Shown: positions 41,745 to 50,338, numbered from the stretch's first letter. The stretch: DNA of 64,000 bases from Clostridia bacterium (GCA_900767195.1 CAAFYG010000028.1:1-64000); one strand, 5' to 3'. Translations and numbers: made by a program. The notes: generated by a model not told the origin, from the letters alone.

Positions 41745-43363
41745 CAGTTTTTACCCTTCTTATCCCTTTGCGCTTTCATTATTTTGTACTGCTGAGTAAG
41801 ATAGTCCTGATATTTCTGCCCGCCGCCTTTCAGATAGTCGGTAACATTCACGGTAGCATAATGCAGCGAAGGATCCACCGCGCCGCGCCAAGCTTCGCCC
41901 ACTCTGCCGTACAGCGTTTGCTTTTGCTGTGTGTAATCATTGTTGATCGCCGCGGGCGGAACGGGGAACAGATAGTTGATAATATCGTTTTCGATATAAT
42001 TCGAAGGATCTGCCGCCGTGGCAATCCATTGTTTTTCTTCTTCGCTGTACCCCTTGTACGTAAGGTTGGAAACGTTCTGATTTTCCACAAGCGTCAGAAT
42101 ACCCGAATATGCGGGTTCGGTGGCGTAAATTTCCTTTCCCGCGGGATAAGAATACGTGCCGTCGCCGTTATTGATCCAATGCACGCCCTCAACGCCGTAG
42201 CGGCAAAGATTGTAATTATCTTCGCTTTCGTATACCCAGTTCATAAATTTCACGATTTCAGCCGAGTTCTGCGAAGTTTTCATCACGCACGCCGCGAACG
42301 TTGCGGGAGTATTTTTCATAAACCCTTTTTTCGTGGTTTCCGCCGTTTCGGTAAGCGCGCCGAGTACGGTAAATTCCGCTTCCGAATGCTGAGCTTTCGT
42401 TTTCCGCGCCACTTTGATTAAATGCTGTACGGTGGGGTCAAGCACAAACACGCCCGTTTTTCCCGCAATGAAATTCGTTTCGCCCGTTTCGAGCTTGATC
42501 ATTTCCGCTTCGTTGGAAACGATTCCCGCTCTCGCCCAGTCGTATTCCTCTTTCAGCACTTTCGCGTATTCGTCGGTAACGTACCCCGGCATCACCTGTA
42601 AATTTTCGCCTTCGCCTCGCGTAGTGTAAGTAAAATAGCCCGAATCGCCGTATGCGCCCAGCGTAAGCACTTTTTCAAGATCCCACGGCGCGCCCGTAAT
42701 CACGTGATTGAGATTGTATTTCGCTTTCATCGCCACGCACATATTTTCAAACGCTTCGAGATTGTTCACTAAAATCAAGTTGCCGCTTTTCGCTTTTTTC
42801 GCGTCGTCGGTGTAGCCGCACGCTTCCATCCAGTCTTTCCGCACGAGTATACCGAATTTATAAGGACTGATTACGGAAGGAAAGCCGATAATTTCGTTTC
42901 TTACGGTAGTGAGCGAATCCACGGGATCGCCGGCAATTTTCGCCAGCACGTTTTCGCCGTAATCTTCGAGATCTTCGGTGAGATCGTAAAACCAGTTGTT
43001 CGAAAGCGCGGTATCGTCGATACCTGCGCCGCCGCGCGTGTGAGAAATGGCTATATCCAGCTGATCGCCGCCCGTTAAGGCGTTGGAAACGGCGGAAGAA
43101 AAGTCCGACGAGCCTTTGAAAGTGATTTCGAAATCGAGCTTCGTGCCCGTGTCTTCGTAATAGGCGTTTTCCACTGCCTCGATCACTTCGGTTTCTTCCG
43201 ATCCTTCCACCCACGCGAACTCGCTTGACCCGCCCGCGTAAATCACGATTTTAGTTGCGCTTGTTTCGTTCTTCTTATTGTCGTTCTTCTCCGCGCCGCA
43301 ACCGCCCGCCGCACAGGCGAACGAAAGCGCGATTGCCGCAACCGTTGTCACTTTTTTCTTCAT
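41744..43363 (-). CDS. Extracellular sugar-binding lipoprotein of an ABC importer
   Basis: A 539-residue binding protein with a lipoprotein signal (ALSFACAAGGC). Family 1 features include YYEDTGTKLDFEITFKG near 70, GGDQLDIAISHTRGG near 95, and FMNWVYESEDNYNLCRYGVEGVHW near 390. A GTG at 43372 is open in frame, but it is part of the ribosome site; the ATG at 43363 has GAGGTG seven bases before it and was chosen. It follows the YtcP-type permease by 26 bases. The C-terminus matches the partial binding protein at the right edge of the window (YIENDIINYL against YIQNDLIDYL, and YKIMK near the end), so the two belong to paralogous importers. Confidence 0.93.
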   Translation of the reverse strand: MKKKVTTVAAIALSFACAAGGCGAEKNDNKKNETSATKIVIYAGGSSEFAWVEGSEETEVIEAVENAYYEDTGTKLDFEITFKGSSDFSSAVSNALTGGDQLDIAISHTRGGAGIDDTALSNNWFYDLTEDLEDYGENVLAKIAGDPVDSLTTVRNEIIGFPSVISPYKFGILVRKDWMEACGYTDDAKKAKSGNLILVNNLEAFENMCVAMKAKYNLNHVITGAPWDLEKVLTLGAYGDSGYFTYTTRGEGENLQVMPGYVTDEYAKVLKEEYDWARAGIVSNEAEMIKLETGETNFIAGKTGVFVLDPTVQHLIKVARKTKAQHSEAEFTVLGALTETAETTKKGFMKNTPATFAACVMKTSQNSAEIVKFMNWVYESEDNYNLCRYGVEGVHWINNGDGTYSYPAGKEIYATEPAYSGILTLVENQNVSNLTYKGYSEEEKQWIATAADPSNYIENDIINYLFPVPPAAINNDYTQQKQTLYGRVGEAWRGAVDPSLHYATVNVTDYLKGGGQKYQDYLTQQYKIMKAQRDKKGKN

Positions 43364-43389
43364 TGTTTTCACCTCTTGTTTTTGATTAT

Positions 43390-44247
43390 TTAACCTTTCA
43401 CCGCGCCGGCGGTAATGCCTGCCGCGAAATATTTATGAAGGATTGGCGAAATCAGCACGAGCGGCATCGCCGCGATTACGATCGCCGCATTCTTCTGCGA
43501 AATCGTTGCCGTACTGCCCGCCTGACTATCGAGCATGGTGCGCAACGTGTACTGTACCATCCACAACTTTTCGTTTTTCACGCCGAGATACATCAGCGAA
43601 TCAAGCCAGCTGTTCCACCTGCCCACAAACGTGATCAGTCCGATCGTAAACATCATCGGCACGGCAAGCGGGCAAAACACGTGTATCAGCGACTGCAATT
43701 CGTTCGCGCCGTCTAATTCCGCCGCTTCCGCAAGCGTTGCGGGCAAGCCGTAGAAATAATTGCGCATCAGCACGATATTTCCCAGCGATGCCACACAGGG
43801 CAGAATCAACGCCCACACCGTGTCGTATAATCCCACGTTACGTATTACGAGATACAAGGGAATCGCCCCGCCGCCAAAAAACATAGGAATCGTGAAATAC
43901 CACGTGAGAAATTTTCTCCCCGCAATCGTCTTTTTTGAAAGCACGTACGCCGCACCGGTGCAAACCGCCACCGAAAGCAAGGCCGCCGCGCACGATACGA
44001 ACAACGTTACGCCCGCCGAGCGAAGCAGCTGCCCGGACTGAAACAGCTTCGCATAAGCGGAAAAGCCGAAACCCTGGAATGTGAGTCCCAAACCATTCTG
44101 AATCAGTCTCATATCATCGCTGAAAGAAGCCGTGATCATCATCCAGAAAGGAAGAATAAATGCCACGGCGAGAAGCACCATAATCACGGCGTTTATATAT
44201 ACGAAAACGTCTGCTCTCTTTTTCATTGTTTTTTCACGCTTCGTCAT
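43390..44247 (-). CDS. Sugar ABC transporter permease, YtcP/CarB type
   Basis: A 285-residue permease with six predicted membrane segments. The EAA loop reads ATLAEAAELDGANELQSLIH near residue 165, and the C-terminus ends HKYFAAGITAGAVKG. The ATG at 44247 overlaps the stop of the upstream permease by one base (TAATG) and has GAGGG 11 bases before it; a second ATG at 44226 is possible but less well coupled. It partners the LplB-type permease encoded upstream and the binding protein downstream. Confidence 0.93.
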   Translation of the reverse strand: MTKREKTMKKRADVFVYINAVIMVLLAVAFILPFWMMITASFSDDMRLIQNGLGLTFQGFGFSAYAKLFQSGQLLRSAGVTLFVSCAAALLSVAVCTGAAYVLSKKTIAGRKFLTWYFTIPMFFGGGAIPLYLVIRNVGLYDTVWALILPCVASLGNIVLMRNYFYGLPATLAEAAELDGANELQSLIHVFCPLAVPMMFTIGLITFVGRWNSWLDSLMYLGVKNEKLWMVQYTLRTMLDSQAGSTATISQKNAAIVIAAMPLVLISPILHKYFAAGITAGAVKG

Positions 44248-45977
44248 TATATCAATCCCTCGTTATCCGTCTTTTTCACGATTCTGTTCATAATCAGCAC
44301 AAGCATCAGCCCCACAAGCCCCTGCACGATTCCAAGGGCGGTGCTTCCCGAATACCCGCTTCCGCTTGTAATCGATTTCAGAATCGAAGTGCCGATCACC
44401 GAAGTGGTTCGATCGAGCGCGGGCGAAGAATTCGTCATCGCGAGTATCTGATCGGCGTCGTCGCGCACCAGCGAAGCCACGTCAAGAAGAATTTGCAACG
44501 TAATCACGTTGGAAATGCCCGGCAGCGTTACCGTAATCATTCTCCTGAATCTGCCGCCGCCGTCTATCGTGCACGCCTCGTACAGTTCGTCGTTAATCGA
44601 GCCCATTGCCGACATATAAATCAGCGTAGACCACCCCATACCTTTCCACAGCGAGGAAATCGAGAGAATCGCCCACCAGTAGCGCGGTTCGTTATACCAA
44701 GAAATCTCGCTTGCGCCGAGCGATACCAGCAGTTTGTTCAGTACGCCGCCGTCCTGCGTGAACAGGTTGTTCGCCAAACCGCCGAGCGCCACCCACGAAA
44801 TGAAATAGGGAATATAAGAAATCGCCTGAATCGCGCTTCGCGCCGAATTGCTTTTGATTTCGTGCAACAACAGCGAAAAAATCAGAATAAGCGGAAAGTT
44901 AGTACCGATACGGATCAGCGCGATATAAATCGTGTTTCTCACGGCAAGATAATTCGCCGTGGAATACTCCACGAAAATTCTGCGAAACGCTTTCATCCCC
45001 ACCCATTCGCTTCCGCTTACGCCCTCAAGCAAATTGAAGTCTTGAAAGGCGATCACGATGCCCGCCATAGGTATGTAGCAAAAAAGAGCGACGAGAAGTA
45101 TTGCGGGCAGTATAATCAGATACAGCCACCTGTTTTTGCAAATATTTTTCCACGTTTTGCCGCGGAATACGTCGGCTACTCCCGCAGCGAAATAATTTTC
45201 TTTCTTTACAAGCGGTTTTTCAACGCTTTCTTTTTTAATCGCGGACGCTCGCTGCAATTCGTAAAAAGGCTCGGTATCCGTTCCCGCAGTTTCCATCGTT
45301 TCCGCCTTTTCCGCTGTTCCCGTTCCTTGACAGCAAAGGGGCTTTTCGCCGCCGATTTTTTCCGCAAGAGGCACGGTAACTTTTTTGCCCCGCGCGATCA
45401 ATGCCGCCGCAAGCGCCGCGATACCGCCGCCGAGCGCAACGCAAAAAATTGCGATTCCTGCAATCGCGGCAGGCGAAAGCGACTGCTCATACACCGCATA
45501 GCCGAGCATAGCGTTCACTTCCACGTCGGTTAAAAGCTCTTCTGTGAGTTCTTCTTCGCCGTTTTCGTTTATATCGAGGCGATAGCGATGCACCAGCGCC
45601 GCCACGGTTTTCGTAGATCCGATTTCTATCGTATCATCGCCCGCAAGCGATACGTTGTTGCCGGCGTAACGGGTGATCGTGCCGGGAAAAGTAATTTTGA
45701 GTGACCGCACATTCCCCATATCGGGCATACGGAACACAAAAATCTTTTCGTTTTTCTTCGCGCCGTCGGCGGCGTTTAAAAATTCTTCCGCCGAAAGTTT
45801 CTGTCCGTCCGCCGTACGAGGCAGAATTTTCGTTTGCCCCTCGGCGTTTTTATCGAATTGCACGCTTCCCGCCGCACCGTTATAGTACAGCGACCACGTA
45901 TTGCGCCAGTTCCCTTTGGCGAGGTTTTCTATCAGTTTCCTGTTTTCGGCATACTCCGCGAACGAAGAAAAAGAATT
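44247..45977 (-). CDS. LplB-type permease with extracellular domain, main part downstream of an amber codon
   Basis: The open frame covers 577 residues after the TAG at 45980-45978. Residues 1-205 are polar and beta-like (for example FAEYAENRKLIENLAKGNWR), then a helix (PAAIAGIAIFCVALGGGIAA), a linker, and a complete LplB permease domain beginning at WLYLIILPAILLVALF with an EAA loop INDELYEACTIDGGGRFRRM near 480. The frame is the same as the N-terminal segment at 45978-46298, so this was one gene of about 683 codons. In-frame starts after the stop are poor: a GTG at 45863 has only a weak GGGAAG upstream. Either the gene is inactivated, restarts internally, or the TAG is read through or is an assembly error. 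The core permease would still be complete after restart. Confidence 0.85.
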   Translation of the reverse strand, partial: NSFSSFAEYAENRKLIENLAKGNWRNTWSLYYNGAAGSVQFDKNAEGQTKILPRTADGQKLSAEEFLNAADGAKKNEKIFVFRMPDMGNVRSLKITFPGTITRYAGNNVSLAGDDTIEIGSTKTVAALVHRYRLDINENGEEELTEELLTDVEVNAMLGYAVYEQSLSPAAIAGIAIFCVALGGGIAALAAALIARGKKVTVPLAEKIGGEKPLCCQGTGTAEKAETMETAGTDTEPFYELQRASAIKKESVEKPLVKKENYFAAGVADVFRGKTWKNICKNRWLYLIILPAILLVALFCYIPMAGIVIAFQDFNLLEGVSGSEWVGMKAFRRIFVEYSTANYLAVRNTIYIALIRIGTNFPLILIFSLLLHEIKSNSARSAIQAISYIPYFISWVALGGLANNLFTQDGGVLNKLLVSLGASEISWYNEPRYWWAILSISSLWKGMGWSTLIYMSAMGSINDELYEACTIDGGGRFRRMITVTLPGISNVITLQILLDVASLVRDDADQILAMTNSSPALDRTTSVIGTSILKSITSGSGYSGSTALGIVQGLVGLMLVLIMNRIVKKTDNEGLI

Positions 45978-46298
45978 CTATTCGTAATTTCCCGCCGCTT
46001 TCACTTTATCGATTCTGCGGAAGTTCAACTGCACTTCGTACGCGCCGTCTTTGCGCGAACAGGACTTGATTTTTATGTAATCGGAATCTCCCGAATCGTC
46101 GTTATAGCCGCCGATCGTGCGTTCGAGATTCTTTAAAAATTCGCTTTCCGTTTCGTCGCTTTCCACCGTAAACGTGGCGTTGGCTTTTCCGTTGTGCTTC
46201 AGGGAAGCGACGCCTCCGCCCGTCCAGCCGCCGAACAAAATCACGAACATAGCCGAAAGCACGCATACGAATATGTATTTTTTAATTCTGTTTTTCAA
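45978..46298 (-). pseudogene. N-terminal segment of the interrupted LplB-type permease, ending in TAG
   Basis: From a TTG at 46298, with GAGGAGGAG nine bases upstream, the frame encodes 106 residues: a short basic start, a membrane segment (YIFVCVLSAMFVILFGGW), and the start of an extracellular beta-rich region (ANATFTVESDETESEFLKNLE). It stops at TAG (45980-45978), and the same frame continues for 577 more codons into the permease. A GTG at 46370 would add 24 basic residues but has no ribosome site. TAG also ends the ROK kinase gene at 50904, so it is an ordinary stop codon here. An N-terminal membrane helix plus an extracellular domain is unusual for this permease class. Confidence 0.75.
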
Positions 46299-46438
46299 TG
46301 CGATCTTCTCCTCCTCCGTTATATCGCGCCGTTTTTGCCGCCGATTTTGCCGCTTTGAAAACGGCGGCACGCGTTGCCCGATTCCCGTGAAAATCAGCGG
46401 TTTGCGGGCTTTCGATTCCTGAAATTTTTATCACATAA

Positions 46439-46468
46439 ATTTTAACATACCGCTCATTTCGATTGCAA
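46439..46468 (-). promoter_or_regulatory. Promoter of the 33-46 kb operon
   Basis: On the minus strand TTGCAA (46468-46463) and TAAAAT (46444-46439) are 18 bases apart. The start site would lie near 46432. It is divergent from the promoter at 46638. Between them lie about 170 AT-rich bases without a gene. Confidence 0.6.
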
Positions 46469-46599
46469 TAGAAATAATAACTTATATATGGAAAATATAA
46501 CTTGTGGCAGCATTCGGCAAAAAACGAAATTTTGGCAAAATGCCCGTTTTTGCACTGTTTTTGCATCGTTTTCGGCGTTTTTCGGGCTTAAATTCAAAT

Positions 46600-46629
46600 T
46601 TTACATACGGCAAATTATAATTTACATAC
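46600..46629 (+). promoter_or_regulatory. Two direct TTTACATAC repeats 21 bases apart
   Basis: TTTACATAC occurs at 46600-46608 and again at 46621-46629, a spacing of exactly two helical turns, with the second copy ending eight bases before the -35 box. Tandem half-sites of this spacing are typical for AraC-family activators. A related TTTAACATAC lies at 46441-46450 by the divergent promoter. Confidence 0.6.
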
Positions 46630-46637
46630 CTTCCGAT

Positions 46638-46666
46638 TTGACTTGTTTTTCCTCTTGTGCTATACT
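46638..46666 (+). promoter_or_regulatory. Sigma-A promoter of the plus-strand hydrolase operon
   Basis: TTGACT at 46638-46643 and TATACT at 46661-46666 are 17 bases apart. Transcription should start near 46673, about 34 bases before the first ATG. Confidence 0.85.
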
Positions 46667-46706
46667 ATATTCAACACGATATTTCATCGCGGCAAAGGAA
46701 AAAATT

Positions 46707-47357
46707 ATGATAAAAACTTTGGTGTGCATCGGCGACTCGATCACGCGCGGCACGTTCACCGCCGCGAACGAAGAAGCGCCTTTATCGATAGCAACCTTCA
46801 ACTATCCGAAATTGCTTAAAAATCTGCTTAAAGCCCGCGATCTGCACGAATACGGCGTAAACGGAATTTCTTATTGTTCGCTTTCGCCCGTTCAGTCGCG
46901 GGAAGCGCTTGCAAAAACGTGCGCAACTTTCCCCGCGGGCAACGTTACGATTGTAGCGGCGGGCACGAACGATTACGGCACAAGCGTGCCGCTCGGCAAC
47001 TTCTCCGATACCGACGATACTTCTTTTTACGGCGCTGCGGATCTGGTTTTTCGCACATTGAAGAGGCTGAACGAACCAAACGGAAACATTTTCGTGCTGT
47101 TGCCGCTCCCCCGCAGAAATGAGCGCGAAAAAAACGGCGCGGGCTTTGTTCTCGCCGACTATCGCGCCGCCCTTTTGAAAAAAGCGGAAAAATATTCTCT
47201 TTTTACGATCAACGGAGCAAAACTCGCCGTCGATCCTTACGATACAAGCGAAACTTCGTTGATATTCGACGGCACGCACCCCAACGAACAGGGGCATCGA
47301 CTGCTTGCGGAATTTCTGTTCCGCGAAATCGAAAACCAACTCAATTCCGCAAAATAA
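46707..47357 (+). CDS. SGNH/GDSL-family hydrolase
   Basis: A 216-residue cytoplasmic protein. Block I is LVCIGDSITRG with the catalytic Ser near residue 10, block II is GVNGISYC, block III is IVAAGTNDYGT near 90, and block V is IFDGTHPNEQGH near 195 with the catalytic Asp and His. AAAGG lies ahead of the ATG at 46707. It is the first gene of a three-gene operon with an alpha/beta hydrolase and a GH110-like enzyme, so it probably deacylates the same glycan. The frame is open upstream to 46488 but the promoter lies inside that part. Confidence 0.92.
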   Translation: MIKTLVCIGDSITRGTFTAANEEAPLSIATFNYPKLLKNLLKARDLHEYGVNGISYCSLSPVQSREALAKTCATFPAGNVTIVAAGTNDYGTSVPLGNFSDTDDTSFYGAADLVFRTLKRLNEPNGNIFVLLPLPRRNEREKNGAGFVLADYRAALLKKAEKYSLFTINGAKLAVDPYDTSETSLIFDGTHPNEQGHRLLAEFLFREIENQLNSAK

Positions 47358-47413
47358 TCGTAATCGCCCGAAAATACTTGCATATCTCTGCGAATAAGCG
47401 AGGAAAAAATCAA

Positions 47414-48103
47414 ATGGAAAAAACTTACACGTTTTTTTATAACGGACATGAAGCCACGGTAATCGTTCCGGATAACGCGAACGGCGAATGGATATGGAAA
47501 ACGGAATTTCTTTACGCATTCGACGCCGCCGAACGGGCATTGCTTGAAAAAGGCTATACGCGCGTTTATTATTCCGTAAGCGACAAATACGGCTCGCCCG
47601 AAGCAATCAGGCTGATGCGCGCGTTTTTTTCCGAAGTTACGGCAAAATTTTTTTTACGCGGCAAATGTCATTTATTCGGATTCAGCCGCGGCGGGTTATA
47701 CGCGTTCAATTTCGCGTTGTTTTACCCCGAACTCGTGGCAAGCGTGTATCTCGACGCGCCCGTACTCGACTTAAAATCGTGGCCGCTTTCGCACTCCGAA
47801 GAACAACGGCAGATGTTCGGCGAATACGCGTTGAACGAAGACACGCTACCCCTGTTTCACGAAAACCCCGCGGACAATTTCGGTGAATTTTTTTCGTTGC
47901 GCTTACCCGTTCTTCTCGTGGCAGGAGCGAAAGATTCGCTTGTGGCGTTTACAGAAAACAGCGGCGCGCTCTTGAAGTATTGCACAAAGCATAAAATCGC
48001 GATCGAATCGTATATCAAGCCGAACGGCGATCATCACCCCCATTCGTTATCCGACGTATCGCCTATAGAACGCTTTGTTGTCTCTCACAGTTTTAAACAC
48101 TAA
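47414..48103 (+). CDS. Alpha/beta-hydrolase family protein
   Basis: A 229-residue protein. The nucleophile elbow is CHLFGFSRGGLYAFNFA (GxSxG form, Ser near residue 94). LPVLLVAGAKDSLVAF near 175 gives the acid residue, and GDHHPHSL near 205 gives the catalytic His. Family members with this form occur in sugar-ester gene clusters, where they often act as esterases. GCGAGGA precedes the ATG at 47414. It lies 56 bases after the SGNH gene and 16 bases before the GH110-like gene. Confidence 0.88.
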   Translation: MEKTYTFFYNGHEATVIVPDNANGEWIWKTEFLYAFDAAERALLEKGYTRVYYSVSDKYGSPEAIRLMRAFFSEVTAKFFLRGKCHLFGFSRGGLYAFNFALFYPELVASVYLDAPVLDLKSWPLSHSEEQRQMFGEYALNEDTLPLFHENPADNFGEFFSLRLPVLLVAGAKDSLVAFTENSGALLKYCTKHKIAIESYIKPNGDHHPHSLSDVSPIERFVVSHSFKH

Positions 48104-48119
48104 CCGCTTTTAAAAAGTT

Positions 48120-49757
48120 ATGAATTCTTTGATCGAAAAAATTTCAAATTTGCGCTCGGGAGAAACGCTTCTGCTCGAAAAAAACGCCGTATACAACGTT
48201 TACGATGACGATTGCGTGCGCCTTACCGGTATATATTGCAGTAACACAACCACGAAAGAAGAAAACCCGACGGACGCGAAAAAAACGGCGATTTTTCTGC
48301 AAAACAAAAAAAACGTTGTCATCAACGGTAACGGTGCAACGATTCTGGTCCACGGAATTCTCACGCCCGTGATTTTTCTTGGTTGCGAAAACATAACTCT
48401 GAAAAATCTCACGATCGATTACGCTCGCCCTACGATGTCGGAATTCACCGTGCTTGAAAACAGGCATGGGGAGTGCGTACTTGAAATTTCGGAAGAAAGT
48501 TTATTCGAAATCGAAAACGGGTCGCTGTGTTGGGTGGGCGAAAGAAAAGCCGACGGCTCGCCGCGGTGGAAACATGCATACAAGGCCGACGACGTTTTAT
48601 CGATGTATTTTTCTCCCGAAGAGAAAAAACTGCGTTTTTTAAAGCGAGAAGCGGGCGATAAGTTTCCGTCCGTTCCCGCGTTTTCCCGCGTGGAAAAAAT
48701 CGGCGCGCGCATGGTTCTGGCTACCTTGAAAAACAAAGAAGCGTTTCTGCCCGAAGGTGCGGTGATTCAGACAAGGCGGGTTACGCGCGACGAAATCGGC
48801 GGCTTTTTTAATCATTGCAAAAACTGCGTATTCGAGGGGCTTCGAGTTGCGTTTTTCCACGGTTTGGGCTTGCTTTCGCAGCATTGCGAAAACATAACGT
48901 TTTTAAACTGCGATTTCACGCCGTCGCGCGGGCGCACATTTTCGAGCAACGCCGATCTTCTGCATTTTTCGGGATGCAAAGGCAAAATCGTTATAAAAAA
49001 TTGTAAATCGTATGGCACGCACGACGATTTCATCAATGTGCACGGCACGCACCTGAAAATCGTTGCCGTAAACGAAAAGCAAAGGCGCGCTATCGTGCGC
49101 TTTGCAAACCCGAACAGTCGAGGCTTTCAAGCGTTTTCCGTGGGCGATACGATAGAATTTATCCGCAGGGATACATTGTTGCCCTATCACAGAACAAAAG
49201 TCCTGCGTTTTTCGAAATTAAACGATACCGACGTAGAATTAACGCTTTCTGCATTGCCTCATAAAACGGCAAAAAACGGAGTCTGCGCTCTCGCCGACGC
49301 GATCGGCGACGCGGTGTACAACTATACGCAGAATCCGCGCGTTCTGATCGAGAACAATTATTTCGGATATTGCGCGGCGCGCGGCGTGCTTTGCACCACC
49401 CGAAAGAAAGCCGTAATCCGCGGGAACGTATTTGAAAATATTGCGGGTGCGGCATTGCTGATCGAGGACGATTGCAATTTCTGGTACGAATCGGGCTATA
49501 CGAAAAACGTGATTTTCAGAAACAACAAAGTGATCGACTGCGGTTTTGAAAACGGCGAAACAAACAGAGAAATTGCGGTTACGCCGAAAGTTTTAAGCGT
49601 TGCGCCGCAAAAAAGCGTGCACGGAAAACTGACGATTACAGACAACAAATTTTACGCTCTGACGAAAAAGCACGAATTTCTTTTCGAGCACATTCGCCGC
49701 GTAATTTCTAAGCGCAACTTTTTCAACGGCGAACATACTACAAAATTTAAAAAATGA
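48120..49757 (+). CDS. GH110-like alpha-1,3-galactosidase (right-handed beta-helix)
   Basis: A 545-residue cytoplasmic protein. It has the beta-helix pattern NVVINGNGATIL, NITLKNLTIDYARP and NITFLNCDFTPSRGR. The segment ADLLHFSGCKGKIVIKN then SYGTHDDFINVHGTHL near residue 290-310 closely resembles the Asp-rich catalytic region of GH110 enzymes, which remove alpha-1,3-linked galactose, for example from blood-group B or linear galactosides. There is no signal peptide, so it acts on imported sugar. The Shine-Dalgarno match is poor, and the gene starts 16 bases after the previous stop, so translation is likely coupled. Family is well supported; linkage specificity is inferred. Confidence 0.82.
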   Translation: MNSLIEKISNLRSGETLLLEKNAVYNVYDDDCVRLTGIYCSNTTTKEENPTDAKKTAIFLQNKKNVVINGNGATILVHGILTPVIFLGCENITLKNLTIDYARPTMSEFTVLENRHGECVLEISEESLFEIENGSLCWVGERKADGSPRWKHAYKADDVLSMYFSPEEKKLRFLKREAGDKFPSVPAFSRVEKIGARMVLATLKNKEAFLPEGAVIQTRRVTRDEIGGFFNHCKNCVFEGLRVAFFHGLGLLSQHCENITFLNCDFTPSRGRTFSSNADLLHFSGCKGKIVIKNCKSYGTHDDFINVHGTHLKIVAVNEKQRRAIVRFANPNSRGFQAFSVGDTIEFIRRDTLLPYHRTKVLRFSKLNDTDVELTLSALPHKTAKNGVCALADAIGDAVYNYTQNPRVLIENNYFGYCAARGVLCTTRKKAVIRGNVFENIAGAALLIEDDCNFWYESGYTKNVIFRNNKVIDCGFENGETNREIAVTPKVLSVAPQKSVHGKLTITDNKFYALTKKHEFLFEHIRRVISKRNFFNGEHTTKFKK

Positions 49758-49843
49758 AAAGATTCGTTTGTTTACCGTCAAATGTTTATTTTTTCGTCAT
49801 TTTCTTATTGTTCGCAAAATAAAGGTGTCGTATTTATAAAAAT

Positions 49844-49881
49844 ATTATATATGGGTGCGCAAATTATATATGGGTGCGCAA
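49844..49881 (+). repeat. 19-base tandem duplication
   Basis: ATTATATATGGGTGCGCAA occurs twice back to back at 49844-49862 and 49863-49881, at the front edge of the recombinase remnant. It may mark the point where the remnant was joined to the chromosome. Confidence 0.85.
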
Positions 49882-50035
49882 AAAGCACGAGAATATGAGG
49901 GCCGACTTCTGCATGAGTAAACCAATAAAAAAAGATGCCCTTGAGAAAACGTTTGTAAGGGTGCTGAACGGACTTATAGGAGATAAGGCACAAATACTCG
50001 AAAAACTACAAAGCGTGACCGTATGCGGAAGATAG
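49871..50035 (+). pseudogene. Remnant of a large serine recombinase (C-terminal part)
   Basis: In the frame TGG at 49871 to TAG at 50033-50035 the translation contains WVRKKHENMRADFCMSKPI, then DALEKTFVRVLNGLIGDK and ILEKLQSVT. This is the pattern at the end of the zinc ribbon and start of the coiled coil in large serine recombinases of clostridial mobile elements. Only about 55 codons remain and no catalytic domain is present, so it is dead. It marks a former integration or excision site. Confidence 0.65.
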
Positions 50036-50099
50036 TCACGCGGCTATAAGCGATTTTCCGAACCCTCCGGCTTCTCGCCCTGTTTCGTCGGAAAGCAAA

Positions 50100-50138
50100 A
50101 AACAAACGCCCGTACCAATGCACGTGCGTTCGTTTTTT
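50100..50138 (+). terminator. Rho-independent terminator after the recombinase remnant
   Basis: Bases 50100-50113 and 50122-50135 form a 14-bp stem with two mismatches and an 8-base loop, followed by T to 50138. It also ends any read-through from the GH110-like gene. Confidence 0.7.
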
Positions 50139-50270
50139 GGTGTGTCCGCCGGGGCTCGAACCCGGACCGGGAGCGTCGGAGGGCGTTAAATCTTACACCC
50201 TATGTATATTTTTACGCTTTTTCTTCTATTTCTTGCATATTTTTATGCTATTTCTTGCATAATTGTTCTA
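50131..50270 (+). repeat. Dispersed repeat, copy B, containing a tRNA 3'-end fragment
   Basis: After the hairpin comes GGTGTGTCCGCCGGGGCTCGAACCCGG. On the minus strand this is a perfect tRNA 3' end: a 5-bp T-stem around TTCGAGC, seven acceptor bases, a discriminator A and CCA. No 5' half of a tRNA is present. TCTTACACCC and TATGTATATTTTTACGC follow. The same elements occur at 20571-20720 (copy A), 29.5 kb away, in the same orientation. tRNA 3' ends are common attachment sites for mobile elements. Confidence 0.7.
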
Positions 50271-50286
50271 TCTTTTATATCTTGCA

Positions 50287-50338
50287 GGGTGTAAATTCTC
50301 TTGCGGGTGTAAACAGGGTGTAATTTTTCAGGGTGTAA
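50287..50338 (+). repeat. Four GGGTGTAA direct repeats
   Basis: GGGTGTAA occurs at 50287, 50305, 50316 and 50331. The inverse TTACACCC lies at 50193-50200 inside copy B. They could be recombinase arm sites left by the element. The rest of 50339-50523 is AT-rich and holds nothing I recognise. Confidence 0.6.

Noticed and set aside
45978..45980. TAG as a recoded or pyrrolysine codon
   Set aside because: TAG ends the intact ROK kinase gene at 50904, and the protein is not a methylamine methyltransferase. A mutation or error is simpler.
49805..49993. A 62-codon minus-strand frame over the recombinase remnant
   Set aside because: It is antisense to the remnant and its translation looks like no protein; no ribosome site precedes it.
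50131..50205. A tRNA gene on the minus strand
   Set aside because: Only the T-arm, acceptor 3' strand and CCA are present. The D-arm, anticodon arm and 5' acceptor strand are missing, so it is a fragment.
20529..50270. An integrated mobile element or prophage bounded by repeat copies A and B
   Set aside because: The interval contains only ordinary carbohydrate operons and no conjugation, phage or replication genes. The repeats are better explained as independent debris, though strain comparison could reopen this.
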